DNA of 64,000 nt from Promicromonospora sukumoe 327MFSha3.1 (lineage in GTDB: Bacteria > Actinomycetota > Actinomycetes > Actinomycetales > Cellulomonadaceae), in the NCBI RefSeq assembly GCF_000385135.1, contig NZ_ARQM01000014.1, forward strand, positions 124,001-188,000, given 5' to 3'. Positions within the stretch are counted from its first letter, which is position 1, and every line of letters begins with the position of its first letter. The notes below the pieces were generated by a model that did no database searches, had not been told where the DNA came from, and saw only the letters and a list, made by a program, of their open reading frames with translations. The position numbers and the translations under genes are program-made. Positions 9,531-17,855 of the stretch are shown here, piece by piece.

Positions 9531-10015
9531 GCCCCGAGACCGTCGCGCGTTCCGTACGACGCCTCACCGCCGCGGGCGTCGGCTGGCCGACGACGCGCCG
9601 GGTCGCCATCACGGTGCGGCTCGCCGGCCTCGCCGACGTGATCGCGCTCGGCGACGCCGTGGTCGAGGGGCCGACGGCGGCCCGCGACGCCGTCGGGCAC
9701 GTGCTGCGCACCGCGGGCCGGGAGGCCGACCCGGCCGCCGCGCTCCGCGAGATCGCCAGGATCCATCGGGTCCTCGCGGTGCTCGACCGGCTCGGACCGG
9801 AGCCGGCGACGGGCCGGGCGGCCGGGCAGCCGACCCAGCAGCCGACCCAGCCGGCCGGGACTCCAGCACGCGTCGACACCCCGGACCGTGCCGGGGCGGT
9901 CGCTGTGGACCGCCCGACGGGACCCCGGCCGCTGCCGGTCCGCCAGGTGGGCCGACCGGACCCCGCAGCAGGTCCGGCCGATCCCGCCGGTGCCCCCGGC
10001 GAAGGTCCGGCGTGA
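9527..10015 (+). CDS. Hypothetical protein, 162 aa
   Basis: Not recognised. Third-position GC bias supports coding. Residues 1-100 look helical and Ala/Val/Arg-rich; residues about 103-162 are a Pro/Gly/Thr-rich tail with QPTQQPTQP, probably disordered. No signal peptide or membrane segment. The end overlaps the next gene by 4 bases (GTGA at 10012-10015), so the two are probably translated together. The first gene is itself preceded by an overlapping 16-codon frame. Confidence 0.7.
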   Translation: MSPETVARSVRRLTAAGVGWPTTRRVAITVRLAGLADVIALGDAVVEGPTAARDAVGHVLRTAGREADPAAALREIARIHRVLAVLDRLGPEPATGRAAGQPTQQPTQPAGTPARVDTPDRAGAVAVDRPTGPRPLPVRQVGRPDPAAGPADPAGAPGEGPA

Positions 10016-10605
10016 ACCTGCTCGAGCTCATCGACCTGTGCGAGAGCCGGATCGACGGGCTGAGCCGCAGGCGCCAGGGCTTCGAGCACCTGGACGTCCC
10101 GGAGTACGTCGAGATCCTGACCGAGGACCTGCGCACGGCATCGTCCGACTGGGACGCCGCCGTCGGCCACCTGCCCGGCGGGAGCCCGGCGGAGGTGCGG
10201 GGGAGGGCGCGCGCCGTCCGCGACGCCGCCACGGGGCTGCGCACCATGCGCACCGCGCTGCGCGGACCCGGCGCGACCACGTCGGGCACGCGGGGCCTCG
10301 ACGCGATGGCCGACACGTTCGACGACTACGCGACCGCCCTGGAGTCCGGCCAGACGCGGCACATCTCCGGCGTCGCGCGCCTGCGGGTGGCCCGGCACGG
10401 GGCCACCCGGCTCGCCTCGGTCGGCGGGACGGCCCCGCCCGAGGAGGTCGACGCCGTCTCGCGGGCCGCGATCGGCGTGGTGGACGCCGCCTGCGCGGGG
10501 TACGCGGCCTGCCGGGACGCCTACCAGGCCGTGCTCGACGCCGAGGAGACGCTGCGTCGCACGCTCGCCCGGCTGTCGGACGCCCAGGTCGGCGAGGTGG
10601 CCTGA
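10012..10605 (+). CDS. Hypothetical helical protein, 197 aa
   Basis: Not recognised. Starts with GTG overlapping the previous stop. The sequence is predicted mostly helical with many Ala, Arg, Asp and Glu residues and no hydrophobic segment or Cys-rich motif. Such profiles are seen in actinobacterial type VII-associated or cytosolic coiled proteins, but no WXG motif is visible, so I do not assign it. It ends 16 bases from the convergent HNH nuclease gene with no obvious terminator between them. Confidence 0.7.
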   Translation: MNLLELIDLCESRIDGLSRRRQGFEHLDVPEYVEILTEDLRTASSDWDAAVGHLPGGSPAEVRGRARAVRDAATGLRTMRTALRGPGATTSGTRGLDAMADTFDDYATALESGQTRHISGVARLRVARHGATRLASVGGTAPPEEVDAVSRAAIGVVDAACAGYAACRDAYQAVLDAEETLRRTLARLSDAQVGEVA

Positions 10606-10621
10606 GCGCCCGGCGGCGGGC

Positions 10622-11299
10622 TCAGTACGAGCAGCTGTCCAGCAGCGGCTGCAGGGCGGCCATCTCGGCCGCGTCCACGCTCAGGCCCCAGCGCGACTTC
10701 GTGTGGATCCACATCTTCGAGTAGGCGCAGCGCTTGCTCGCCAGCGGCGGCACCCACTCGGCGGGGTCCTTGTCGCTCTTCGAGCTGTTCACCTCCGCCG
10801 TGACCGCGATGAGCTGCGGGCCGGTGAGGTCGTTCGCGAAGTCCTGCCGCCGCGCCGTCGTCCACCCGTCGGCGCCCGAGCGCCAGGCCTCGGCCAGGGC
10901 CACCACGTGGTCGATCGAGATGTCGGCGGGCGCCGTGCGGGTCTGTCCGTCGTACTCGCTGTACCAGCTGCCGGACGTCGGGTAGCAGTCGCTGCCCACC
11001 TCCACGCCGTCGCCGTCACGGCGCAGGACGGTCTCGCGGGTGGTGCAGCCGTCGACGGTGATCCAGTGCGGGAAGAGGTCCCGGTCGTACGGTGCCGACT
11101 CGCTCTCGGCGCGCACCGGGAGGGCGTCGAGCTCGGACTGTGCCACCGCCTTGGACGGGAGTCCGGGCGGGTAGGCGCTCGCGGACTGGGGATGCACCAC
11201 CGTCAGGAGGGCGACGAGCGCCAGCGCCAGGGCCGACGCGACGAGATGGCGGGCGCGGTGGCCGCGCCGGGGGTCTCGCTGGACGACGAGCTGCGACAT
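10622..11299 (-). CDS. Secreted HNH family endonuclease (DUF1524-like)
   Basis: The start at 11299 follows a GAGGAAGG site 8 bases upstream and gives a signal peptide: basic n-region RDPRRGHRAR, hydrophobic core about residues 18-36, cleavage near SASA-YPP. The 225-residue product carries the DUF1524/HNH core IDHVVALAEAWRSGA, then DFANDLTGPQLIAVTAEVNSS and SDKDPAEWVPP, all typical of actinobacterial secreted HNH nucleases. The His of DHVV is the expected catalytic base. Cys residues in CTTRE, SDCY, RCAYS and DSCSY could form disulfides. Likely role: extracellular DNA degradation for nutrition or competition (family inference). Confidence 0.88.
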   Translation of the reverse strand: MSQLVVQRDPRRGHRARHLVASALALALVALLTVVHPQSASAYPPGLPSKAVAQSELDALPVRAESESAPYDRDLFPHWITVDGCTTRETVLRRDGDGVEVGSDCYPTSGSWYSEYDGQTRTAPADISIDHVVALAEAWRSGADGWTTARRQDFANDLTGPQLIAVTAEVNSSKSDKDPAEWVPPLASKRCAYSKMWIHTKSRWGLSVDAAEMAALQPLLDSCSY

Positions 11300-11536
11300 G
11301 GGACAGACCTTCCTCGAGACTGACCGGGGCCCGTTCATGGTCGAGGCGTCCGGTGACACCCGAATGACCACCATGTGTAGGTTAGCGAAATTTCACCCGT
11401 TCTGACCGAGTCGTGAGACGTGAGCTCCCGGGCAGAGCACGAGGTCCGCCCCGCCCGGCGGTCCGGCACGGCGTCTGGGGAGAGGCCGTGCGGGAGGGCT
11501 CGGGGGAGGCGGACCTCGGCAGGAGTACGGGGCGGC

Positions 11537-12145
11537 TCAGATGGCGCCGGCGGTCAGCAGGCCGAAGTAGTAGCCGATGCCGACCAGGATCAGGGCGCCG
11601 ACGGTCTCGGCGATGGCGAGCGCGAGGCCCCACTTGGCGAGCCACAGGTCGAAGCCCTCCTTGCCGGCGCGGGCGACCGCGATGGCGTTCAGGATGACGC
11701 CGATGATCGGGAGCGCGGCGAGGAAGAAGGTGACGAGGCTGAAGACCGTGGTCTGCGGGTCCTCTTCCTCCTCCTCGACGACGGCGGGAGCGGGCGCGGC
11801 GACGGCGGTCGCGGCGGCCGGAGCGGCGACCTCGGTCGAGGCTGCGGCCGCGACCGCGGGGGCCGCGGCCACCGCGGCGGCGGGCACGGTCTCGGCGACG
11901 ACGGCCGGAGCGGTCTCGACGGGGGCGGTCTCGGCCGGAGCGGCCGTCTCGACCGGAGCGGTCTCGGCCGGAGCGGCCGCGGCGGGCGCCTCGGTGGCCG
12001 GCTCGGAAGCGGGGGCCTCGGTCTCTGTCTTCGCCTCGGACGTCGCCGCCGCCTCGGCGGACTCGGTCTCCACGACCTCGGTGGCAGCCGTGGCCGCGTT
12101 CTCTTCGGTCGCGGCCTCGGGGGTCGTGGTGTCGGGCGTGGTCAT
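11537..12145 (-). CDS. Ala/Glu/Thr-rich membrane protein, paralog of the 12341 gene
   Basis: A 202-residue protein. Residues 1-125 are a low-complexity Ala/Glu/Thr/Val/Pro stretch ending in EEEEED, expected to be disordered and acidic. The C-terminus has two hydrophobic segments around the motif AVARAGKEGFDLWLAKWGLALAI. The same two-helix core, with KAGKTGIDSKLAKWGLALSI, forms most of the 92-residue neighbour at 12341-12619, so the genes are tandem paralogs. The core resembles small DUF4190-like actinobacterial membrane proteins of unknown function. Only the N-terminal extension distinguishes this copy. Confidence 0.75.
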   Translation of the reverse strand: MTTPDTTTPEAATEENAATAATEVVETESAEAAATSEAKTETEAPASEPATEAPAAAAPAETAPVETAAPAETAPVETAPAVVAETVPAAAVAAAPAVAAAASTEVAAPAAATAVAAPAPAVVEEEEEDPQTTVFSLVTFFLAALPIIGVILNAIAVARAGKEGFDLWLAKWGLALAIAETVGALILVGIGYYFGLLTAGAI

Positions 12146-12250
12146 GGTGGTAGTGCTCCCCTGGTTGGCAGGTAGTCGGAAATGTCAGGCCATATTGTGG
12201 AGTATCCGATTGGTTCTGGATAGGGCACCGACATCTGGCCTTGGAACGAC

Positions 12251-12284
12251 AGAGGCTGTCGCCCCCGCGGGGGCGACAGCCTCT
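12251..12284. terminator. Hairpin between the two paralogous membrane protein genes
   Basis: Arms AGAGGCTGTCGCCCC and GGGGCGACAGCCTCT pair perfectly around a CCGC-type loop. It lies about 57 bases after the stop of the 12341-12619 gene on its coding strand, fitting a terminator that separates the two paralogs. No T-run is visible on either side. Confidence 0.7.
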
Positions 12285-12340
12285 GTGCTGTGAGTGGTGC
12301 TGCCGGGCGCGCGTGGCTGCCCGGTGCGCGCTACCTCAGG

Positions 12341-12619
12341 TCAGACGCCGGAGCCGGCCGGCAGCGAGAGCGCCGCGACGACGCCGAGCGCGACGAAGAC
12401 CAGGTACAGCACGGTGAAGATGATCGAGAGGGCCAGACCCCACTTCGCGAGCTTGCTGTCGATGCCCGTCTTGCCGGCCTTCGACACAGCGATCGCCGAG
12501 AGGATGATCCCGATCGGGGGCGCGACGAACGCGAGGACGAAGCCGACGATCGCGATGACGTTCGCCTGCGGGTCCTGCACGGTGCCCTCGACTGCGGGTG
12601 CGTTGGGAGTCTCGGTCAT
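12341..12619 (-). CDS. Small two-helix membrane protein, 92 aa
   Basis: The start at 12619 is chosen over an upstream Met because AAAGGAAG lies at the right distance. A short polar N-terminus (MTETPNAPAVEGTVQDPQAN) is followed by two hydrophobic segments (about residues 21-42 and 58-85) joined by the basic/polar loop AVSKAGKTGIDSKLAKWGLA. The loop and flanking helices match the C-terminal core of the next gene on this strand (11537-12145). Function unknown; the fold resembles DUF4190-type proteins. A hairpin follows the gene. Confidence 0.75.
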   Translation of the reverse strand: MTETPNAPAVEGTVQDPQANVIAIVGFVLAFVAPPIGIILSAIAVSKAGKTGIDSKLAKWGLALSIIFTVLYLVFVALGVVAALSLPAGSGV

Positions 12620-12851
12620 GGGGGACTTCCTTTCACGGCCACACTTCCGGCCGCTCGGTTGCGGGCGCGGTGCGCCCGTACGGACCCGGGTCAGTGTGAA
12701 GCATCCGAGATGCACCAGGAAGACTTCATTGCGTTGTACGCCCGAATCGTTACTCTTGTCGATCGTGGGGCGTCACAGACGCCTGGCGTGCGCTGTCCGC
12801 TGCCTCCGGGCCGGGCGGTTCACCTGGGCGCCGATAATTACTCCACCCGAG

Positions 12852-12880
12852 TTCACCAGATCGTGATACTGCTGTGTAAG
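12852..12880 (+). promoter_or_regulatory. Possible promoter of the carboxypeptidase gene
   Basis: TTCACC (12852-12857) and TGTAAG (12875-12880) are spaced by 17 bases, 60 bases before the GTG at 12940. Each hexamer matches 4 of 6 consensus positions. The 320-base gap 12620-12939 is less GC-rich than its surroundings and must also hold the divergent promoter for the 12341 gene. TTGCGT near 12731 followed by TACTCT after 16 bases is a second weak candidate. Nothing else is seen in the gap. Confidence 0.35.
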
Positions 12881-12939
12881 GATCCGAAACGGCATGCGCC
12901 GCGCTCCAGCAGGCGGCGCACCGACCGAGGGGGAGACGC

Positions 12940-14859
12940 GTGAACCAGGCGAAGTCGCTCGTTCCACACGTACCCCGGACCGGCCTGCGCAGGTATCTCC
13001 GGCGGGCCTGGACCGGCGCCGTCGCGACCGCGATCGCCGCGGGCGTACTGGTCACCGCGGCGGCGAGCGTTCCTGGCACGCAGGTCGCCCGCGACGGCGA
13101 CGACCTGCCGATCCGGCTTTACGGGCTGCTCCAGAGCGTCACGGTCGGCGAGACCGAGACCGCCCCGCAGGGCGTCTCGCTCGCCCAGATCGTCGCGGTG
13201 CTCGAACGCGCGGAGCAGGAGGCGCAGGAGCAGGGACCCGCCTTCAGCCCCACCGTGGCGCAGGCTGCCGCCGAGCTCGGCATGCTCTACACGACCTACC
13301 AGATGCAGCAGCTCGCGTTCGGCGAGAACAACGAGGGCCTGCGCATCGAGGACGCGCCCGCGCGCGGCACGGGACCGGACGCCGGGCCCCCGTCCCGCGA
13401 CTCCGACCGGGAGGACGACGCCGACGGGCGCGACGCCGGCCAGGACGCGGACGAGGAGAACACGGACGAGGGTGACTCCGGCCAGGACGACTCCGGCCAG
13501 GACGAGACCGGGACGCCGTCCGACGACGACACCCCGCCCGCCGTCCAGGTGTCGAACGAGCTCACCTCGGTGGTCGAACCGGCGGAGGACGACCCGCACG
13601 CTGGTTATGTCACCTACGACGAGGTGGTCATCGCCGCCGTCCGGCTGGCGAACATGCTGGACCCGTCGGTGCCCAACGCGCTGGTGGAGGTCGAGGGCCT
13701 CGGCGGTGTCGGCGGGCGGGCGGGCGTCTCCCTCCGTGAGAGCCTGCTCGACGTCGTCTCCGCGTTCGGCGGCTCCACGCTGGGATACTCCAACGGCCGC
13801 ATCCCGACCGACGTGCTGTGCCCGCTGAGCTTCGCCCCCGGCCACATGCTGCGCTGCGACGCCGCGGAGCGCTTCACGGCGCTCAACGCGGAGTTCGAGA
13901 GGGAGTTCGGCTACCCGATCCCGATCACCGACTCCTACCGGTCCTACGAGCTGCAGGTCGCGGTGGCGAAGACCAAGCCGCACCTGGCGGCGGTCCCCGG
14001 CACGTCGAACCACGGCTGGGGCCTCGCGGTGGACCTGGGCAACCCGATCGCGGGCGGCGCCTCGGCCCAGTACGTCTGGCTGCGGCTGCACGGTCCCGAC
14101 TACGGCTGGGACAACCCGTCGTGGGCCCGGATCGGCGGCGCCAAGCCCGAGCCCTGGCACTTCGAGTTCTTCGCGGCGGGCTCCATCCCGAACCGTGCGA
14201 TCGACCCGTCCGACGTCGGCACCTGGACGCCGTCCGACTCGGCGACCCCGCGCTACAAGCCGTCGCCCGACCCGAAGCCGAGCGGCGGGAGCAGCGCCGG
14301 CAAGCCCGCGAAGCCGTCGGACAAGCCGGGCGCCAACCCGCCGTCGCAGAAGCCGCCGAAGCCGACGCCCAAGCCCACGCCGAGCGACCCGAAGCCGACG
14401 GAGCCCAAGCCGACGGACCCGACGACGAAGCCCACGCCGAGCCCGACTCCGACTCCGGACCCGAGCGACGACCCGTCGGAGGAGCCGACTCCGGATCCGA
14501 GCGACGAGCCCACGGAGGAGCCGACTCCGGACCCGAGCCCGGACCCGTCCGAGGAGCCGAGCCCGGACCCGTCCGATCCCGAGTGCGAGGTCGAGGTCCC
14601 GGCCGGGGCCACGGCCGAGGAGAAGGCCGCCGCCGAGAAGGCTGCCGCTGAGAAGGCCGCTGCCGAGAAGGCCGCGGACGAGGCGTCGGCGGAGGAGGGC
14701 ACGTCCGCGGACGACGACGCGACCGACGAGGACCCGTGCGCGCCGGACGAGGACCCCGAGGGCACGGCCGACGCGGCGTCGTCCAGCCCCCTCGGCGTCC
14801 TCTCGAAGTCGTCGACCGTGCGGGCGAGCCGCCGGCCCCGCCGGCCGGAGCTGAGCTGA
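12940..14859 (+). CDS. Secreted VanY-type D-alanyl-D-alanine carboxypeptidase (M15B)
   Basis: The GTG start at 12940 follows GAGGGGGA. Residues about 24-47 form a signal peptide or anchor. A long acidic linker (about 140-205, rich in Asp/Glu/Gly) precedes the zinc peptidase domain at about 285-425. Zinc/catalytic motifs are intact: SNHGWGLAVD with H358 and D365, and EPWHFEF with H407. The tail is a Pro/Lys/Thr/Asp repeat region (about 445-545), then a short coiled stretch of KAAAE repeats and a Cys-containing acidic end; no LPXTG motif is seen. The enzyme trims D-Ala from peptidoglycan stem peptides. Its stop lies 3 bases before the DUF2087 gene, suggesting coupling. Confidence 0.9.
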   Translation: MNQAKSLVPHVPRTGLRRYLRRAWTGAVATAIAAGVLVTAAASVPGTQVARDGDDLPIRLYGLLQSVTVGETETAPQGVSLAQIVAVLERAEQEAQEQGPAFSPTVAQAAAELGMLYTTYQMQQLAFGENNEGLRIEDAPARGTGPDAGPPSRDSDREDDADGRDAGQDADEENTDEGDSGQDDSGQDETGTPSDDDTPPAVQVSNELTSVVEPAEDDPHAGYVTYDEVVIAAVRLANMLDPSVPNALVEVEGLGGVGGRAGVSLRESLLDVVSAFGGSTLGYSNGRIPTDVLCPLSFAPGHMLRCDAAERFTALNAEFEREFGYPIPITDSYRSYELQVAVAKTKPHLAAVPGTSNHGWGLAVDLGNPIAGGASAQYVWLRLHGPDYGWDNPSWARIGGAKPEPWHFEFFAAGSIPNRAIDPSDVGTWTPSDSATPRYKPSPDPKPSGGSSAGKPAKPSDKPGANPPSQKPPKPTPKPTPSDPKPTEPKPTDPTTKPTPSPTPTPDPSDDPSEEPTPDPSDEPTEEPTPDPSPDPSEEPSPDPSDPECEVEVPAGATAEEKAAAEKAAAEKAAAEKAADEASAEEGTSADDDATDEDPCAPDEDPEGTADAASSSPLGVLSKSSTVRASRRPRRPELS

Positions 14860-14862
14860 CGG

Positions 14863-15216
14863 ATGACGGCCGAGCAGACGTCGGGCGGCCGGACCGCGGG
14901 TGAGCCTGCCGTGGGCGAGCCGGTCCCGGGTGAGCCGGCCCCGGCCGGTGACCCCCGGCGGTTCCTGCGCTCCGGGCGGCTGGAGGCACTGCCGCGCCGC
15001 TGGCGGGACAAGGTCGCGGTGACGCGGTATCTGGCGGCGCAGGCGCTGCCCACGCTGCTGGAGCCGGTGACCGAGCGGGAGCTCACGGACCGGCTGCGCG
15101 AGCTGTCCTACGACCCGGTGGGTACCCGGCGTGTGATGGTTGACCACGGACTGGTGCAGCGCACGCGCGACGGGGCCGAGTACTGGCGCACCGAGCGCAC
15201 CGAGTACGACGCCTGA
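14863..15216 (+). CDS. DUF2087 domain protein
   Basis: The 117-residue product has a Gly/Glu/Pro repeat N-terminus (GEPxxGEPxxGEPAPAG) and a C-terminal DUF2087 domain starting RFLRSGRLEALPRRWRDK. It ends with the family's LRELSYDPVGTRRVMVDHGL and EYWRTERTEYDA signatures. DUF2087 is a small winged-helix-like domain found alone or fused to MarR/ArsR regulators; its role is unclear. The ATG lies 3 bases after the carboxypeptidase stop, so they are probably co-translated, although a functional link is not obvious. Confidence 0.85.
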   Translation: MTAEQTSGGRTAGEPAVGEPVPGEPAPAGDPRRFLRSGRLEALPRRWRDKVAVTRYLAAQALPTLLEPVTERELTDRLRELSYDPVGTRRVMVDHGLVQRTRDGAEYWRTERTEYDA

Positions 15217-15291
15217 GGAAGCGCCGCACAGGAGATACCTTGACCATATTGCGAGACAACGAAGACTCGCGTTTTCAGGATAGGAAATTCC

Positions 15292-15759
15292 ATGAGTGAA
15301 GAACGAGCTGTCGCGGCGCTCGAGGCGGCGGGCATCCCGTTCGAGATCACCCGGCACGGTCAGGTCGCGAGCCTCGCCGAGGCGGCCGCCGCCCGCGGCG
15401 TCGAGCCGGCCAAGCTGATCAAGACGATCGTCGTGCGCCGTGCCGATGACGACTTCCTGTTCGTCCTGGTCCCCGGCGACCGGCAGATCTCGTGGCCCAA
15501 GCTGCGGGCGCTGCTGGGCGTCTCGCGGCTGTCGATGCCGAGCAAGGACGTGGCTTTCGAGGTCACGGGCTATGAGCGGGGAACCATCACCCCGTTCGGG
15601 TCGTTCCACAGGTGGCCCGTCGTCGCGGACTCCCGGCTCAGCGAGCCGGGGCCTGTGTCGATCGGCGGAGGCGCCCACGGAGTGGGTGCCACGCTCGATG
15701 CCGTCGACCTCACGTCGGCGCTCGGAGCCACGATCGCGGACGTGACCGACCCCGTCTGA
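15292..15759 (+). CDS. YbaK/EbsC-family aminoacyl-tRNA deacylase
   Basis: A 155-residue single-domain YbaK-like protein. Family members hydrolyse mischarged aminoacyl-tRNA, for example Cys-tRNA(Pro). Signature segments are KLIKTIVVRRADDDFLFVLV, the conserved SMPSKDVAFEVTGYERGTITPFG region and the GGGAHGVGATL end motif. The start follows AGGATAGGAA. A TTGACC hexamer at 15240-15245 may be the -35 element of its own promoter, without a convincing -10. The specific substrate cannot be told from sequence. Confidence 0.88.
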   Translation: MSEERAVAALEAAGIPFEITRHGQVASLAEAAAARGVEPAKLIKTIVVRRADDDFLFVLVPGDRQISWPKLRALLGVSRLSMPSKDVAFEVTGYERGTITPFGSFHRWPVVADSRLSEPGPVSIGGGAHGVGATLDAVDLTSALGATIADVTDPV

Positions 15760-15892
15760 GTCGCGTCCCGGACGGGCGCCGAACGGGCCCGCACCATGCG
15801 GAAGGTGGTAGTTCTCCTCCGTGCAACGTGACCGTAACGCCTTGGGGGTGGACGTAAGCCCGGTGTCGGGTGAACACTCGCCCTAGGCAATT

Positions 15893-15911
15893 CTTGCCCT
15901 GCCGGGGCAAG
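15893..15911. terminator. Short hairpin upstream of the STAS gene
   Basis: CTTGCCC (15893-15899) pairs with GGGCAAG (15905-15911) around a 5-base loop. It lies 134 bases after the deacylase stop, so it may end that transcript or belong to the STAS promoter region. Low certainty. Confidence 0.35.
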
Positions 15912-15944
15912 GGGTGGTCAGACAGCACCAAGAAGTGTCCAAGT

Positions 15945-15958
15945 TGACGTTTACGTCA
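15945..15958. promoter_or_regulatory. Palindrome TGACGTTTACGTCA before the STAS gene
   Basis: A 14-base inverted repeat, TGACGT-TT-ACGTCA, 42 bases upstream of the ATG at 16000. Its symmetry and placement fit a regulator binding site. The overlapping TTGACG would also serve as a -35 hexamer. Confidence 0.4.
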
Positions 15959-15999
15959 GTTGTGCAGAAGCAAGTGTCAACGAAGTCGAGGCCCGACCA

Positions 16000-16404
16000 A
16001 TGCAGGACGGAGCGAATGACCCCATGGACCCTCTCCCGTCAGACTCAGCGCAGGACATGGTTCCCGGACGCCTGGGATCCGGAATCGCCTGCCGGAACAC
16101 CTACGAGGGCACGGTGCTGACCCTCTGGGGTGACATCGACGCGCTGCTGCGCGAGAACGCGAGCGAGGCGATGGCCACGCTCGCAGCACGACCCGACCCC
16201 GATCCCGTCATCGTCGACGCCCGGGACGTCACGTTCATCGACTCCTCCGGGGTCGCCTTCATCCTCCAGGTGTTCGTGCTCGGCGAGGAGACGGGATCGC
16301 CCGTCCAGCTCCGGGAGCCGTCCGCCGTCGTCATGGAGGTCCTGGACATGGTCGGCATCAGCCAGCGCATCCCGGTGGTGCGCAGCGCCGGCGCCAGCGC
16401 CTGA
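16000..16404 (+). CDS. STAS-domain anti-sigma factor antagonist-like protein
   Basis: A 134-residue STAS protein. Residues about 37-128 form the domain, with the phosphorylation-site motif FIDSSGVAFI (DSSG at 81-84). Such proteins release a sigma factor or partner when their Ser is dephosphorylated by an RsbU/SpoIIE phosphatase. No cognate anti-sigma kinase lies adjacent, so partners must be elsewhere. The start may be ATG 16000 or ATG 16024; neither has a strong ribosome-binding site, and the first 30 residues are not part of the domain. Confidence 0.85.
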   Translation: MQDGANDPMDPLPSDSAQDMVPGRLGSGIACRNTYEGTVLTLWGDIDALLRENASEAMATLAARPDPDPVIVDARDVTFIDSSGVAFILQVFVLGEETGSPVQLREPSAVVMEVLDMVGISQRIPVVRSAGASA

Positions 16405-16481
16405 GTCCTGCCGCAGCACCACACCGCAGCACCACGTGAACGGCCGCGTCCCGACGGGCGCGGGAGTGGCACCCTGGTCCG

Positions 16482-17762
16482 GTGAAGAACTGGGCAGCGA
16501 ACCTCACGTACTCCTCCGCGCGCACCGAGCGCCCCCGGACCCTCGCGGAGCTTGCCGGCATCGTCGCCGGCGAGCCCCGCGTCCGGGCCCTCGGCTCACG
16601 CCACTCGTTCTCGGACGTCGCCGACACCACGGGCGTGCACGTCCAGCTCGACCTCCTCGACGACGGCCGGCCGGCCCTCGAGGTCGACGCGGCCACGGGC
16701 GTGGCCTCCGTCCGGGCCGGACTTCGCTACGGCGACGTCGTCGCCGGGCTGCACGGCCAGGGCCGCGCCCTGACCGCCATGGCCTCCCTGCCGCACATCT
16801 CCGTGGCCGGGGCCGTCGCCACCGGCACCCACGGCTCGGGTGACGGCACGCGCTCGCTCGCGGGCGACGTCGTCGGCCTGGAGCTGGTGACCGCGTCCGG
16901 GGAGACGCTGACCCTGCGCCGCGGCGACGCCGACTTCCCCGGCGCCGTGGTGGCGCTCGGCGCGCTCGGCGTCGTGACGCGCGTCGAGCTGGCCACGGTG
17001 CCGACGTTCGACGTGCGCCAGGACGTGTTCACCGGCCTGTCCTGGGACGCCCTGGCCGAGAACCTCGACGCCGTCATGGGCAGCGCGTACTCGGTCAGCG
17101 TCTTCACGAGCTGGTTCGAGCCCGACGTCCGCATGGTCTGGTGCAAGTCCAAGGTGGACGAGATCTCGATAGGCTCGATCCGGCGCGCCGTGGGCGCCGC
17201 CCCCACCCTGCTGACCGACCTGGGGGCCGTCCCGGCGACCGGGCCGATGCATCCCCTGCCCGACGTCGCCGCCGTCGCCTGCACGGAGCAGGGCGGGGTG
17301 CCCGGGCCGTGGTTCGAGCGCCTGCCGCACTTCCGCCTCGACTTCACGCCTTCGCTGGGGGAGGAGCTCCAGTCGGAGTACCTGCTTCCGCGCGCCGCGG
17401 GGCCCGACGCCGTCCGCGCCGTGCGGGCGCTCGGTGACCGGCTCGGCCCGCTGCTGCTCACGTCCGAGATCCGCACCGTCGCCGGCGACGACCTCTGGCT
17501 CAGCACGACTCCCGGCGACAGCCTCGCACTGCACTTCACGTGGAAGCAGGACTGGCCGGCCGTGCGGGAAGCGCTGCCGGAGCTGGAGGCGGCGCTGCTG
17601 CCCCTGGGTGCGCGGCCGCACTGGGGCAAGCTGTTCACCGTCCCGGTGACCGACCTCCCGGGCCTGTACCCGCGGTTCGACGACTTCGCGGCGCTGGCGG
17701 GCCGGCTCGACCCGGCGGGCACGTTCCGCGGCGGCTACGTGGCCGAGCTGCTGGAGCGCTGA
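16482..17762 (+). CDS. Alditol (xylitol) oxidase-like FAD oxidoreductase
   Basis: A 426-residue VAO-type flavoprotein starting with GTG. The opening VKNWAANLTYSS and the flavin region VRALGSRHSFSD (H41, the expected covalent FAD attachment site), MASLPHISVAGAVATGTHGSG and ALGALGVVTRVEL closely follow actinobacterial alditol oxidase AldO (about 418 residues). The C-terminal half also matches, including FTSWFEPD and HFTWKQDWPAVREALPELE near the substrate pocket. The known reaction is oxidation of sugar alcohols to aldoses with release of hydrogen peroxide. A D-arabinono-lactone oxidase-like activity is the main alternative. No polyol operon surrounds it. Confidence 0.85.
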   Translation: MKNWAANLTYSSARTERPRTLAELAGIVAGEPRVRALGSRHSFSDVADTTGVHVQLDLLDDGRPALEVDAATGVASVRAGLRYGDVVAGLHGQGRALTAMASLPHISVAGAVATGTHGSGDGTRSLAGDVVGLELVTASGETLTLRRGDADFPGAVVALGALGVVTRVELATVPTFDVRQDVFTGLSWDALAENLDAVMGSAYSVSVFTSWFEPDVRMVWCKSKVDEISIGSIRRAVGAAPTLLTDLGAVPATGPMHPLPDVAAVACTEQGGVPGPWFERLPHFRLDFTPSLGEELQSEYLLPRAAGPDAVRAVRALGDRLGPLLLTSEIRTVAGDDLWLSTTPGDSLALHFTWKQDWPAVREALPELEAALLPLGARPHWGKLFTVPVTDLPGLYPRFDDFAALAGRLDPAGTFRGGYVAELLER

Positions 17763-17855
17763 GCGGCGGGTCTGTTCGGCGCGGGTGCTCCGGGTGAACT
17801 GGTGCCCGGAGCACCTGATTTCGCACTCGGGCGATATATCCCGCAGGATCGAGGG

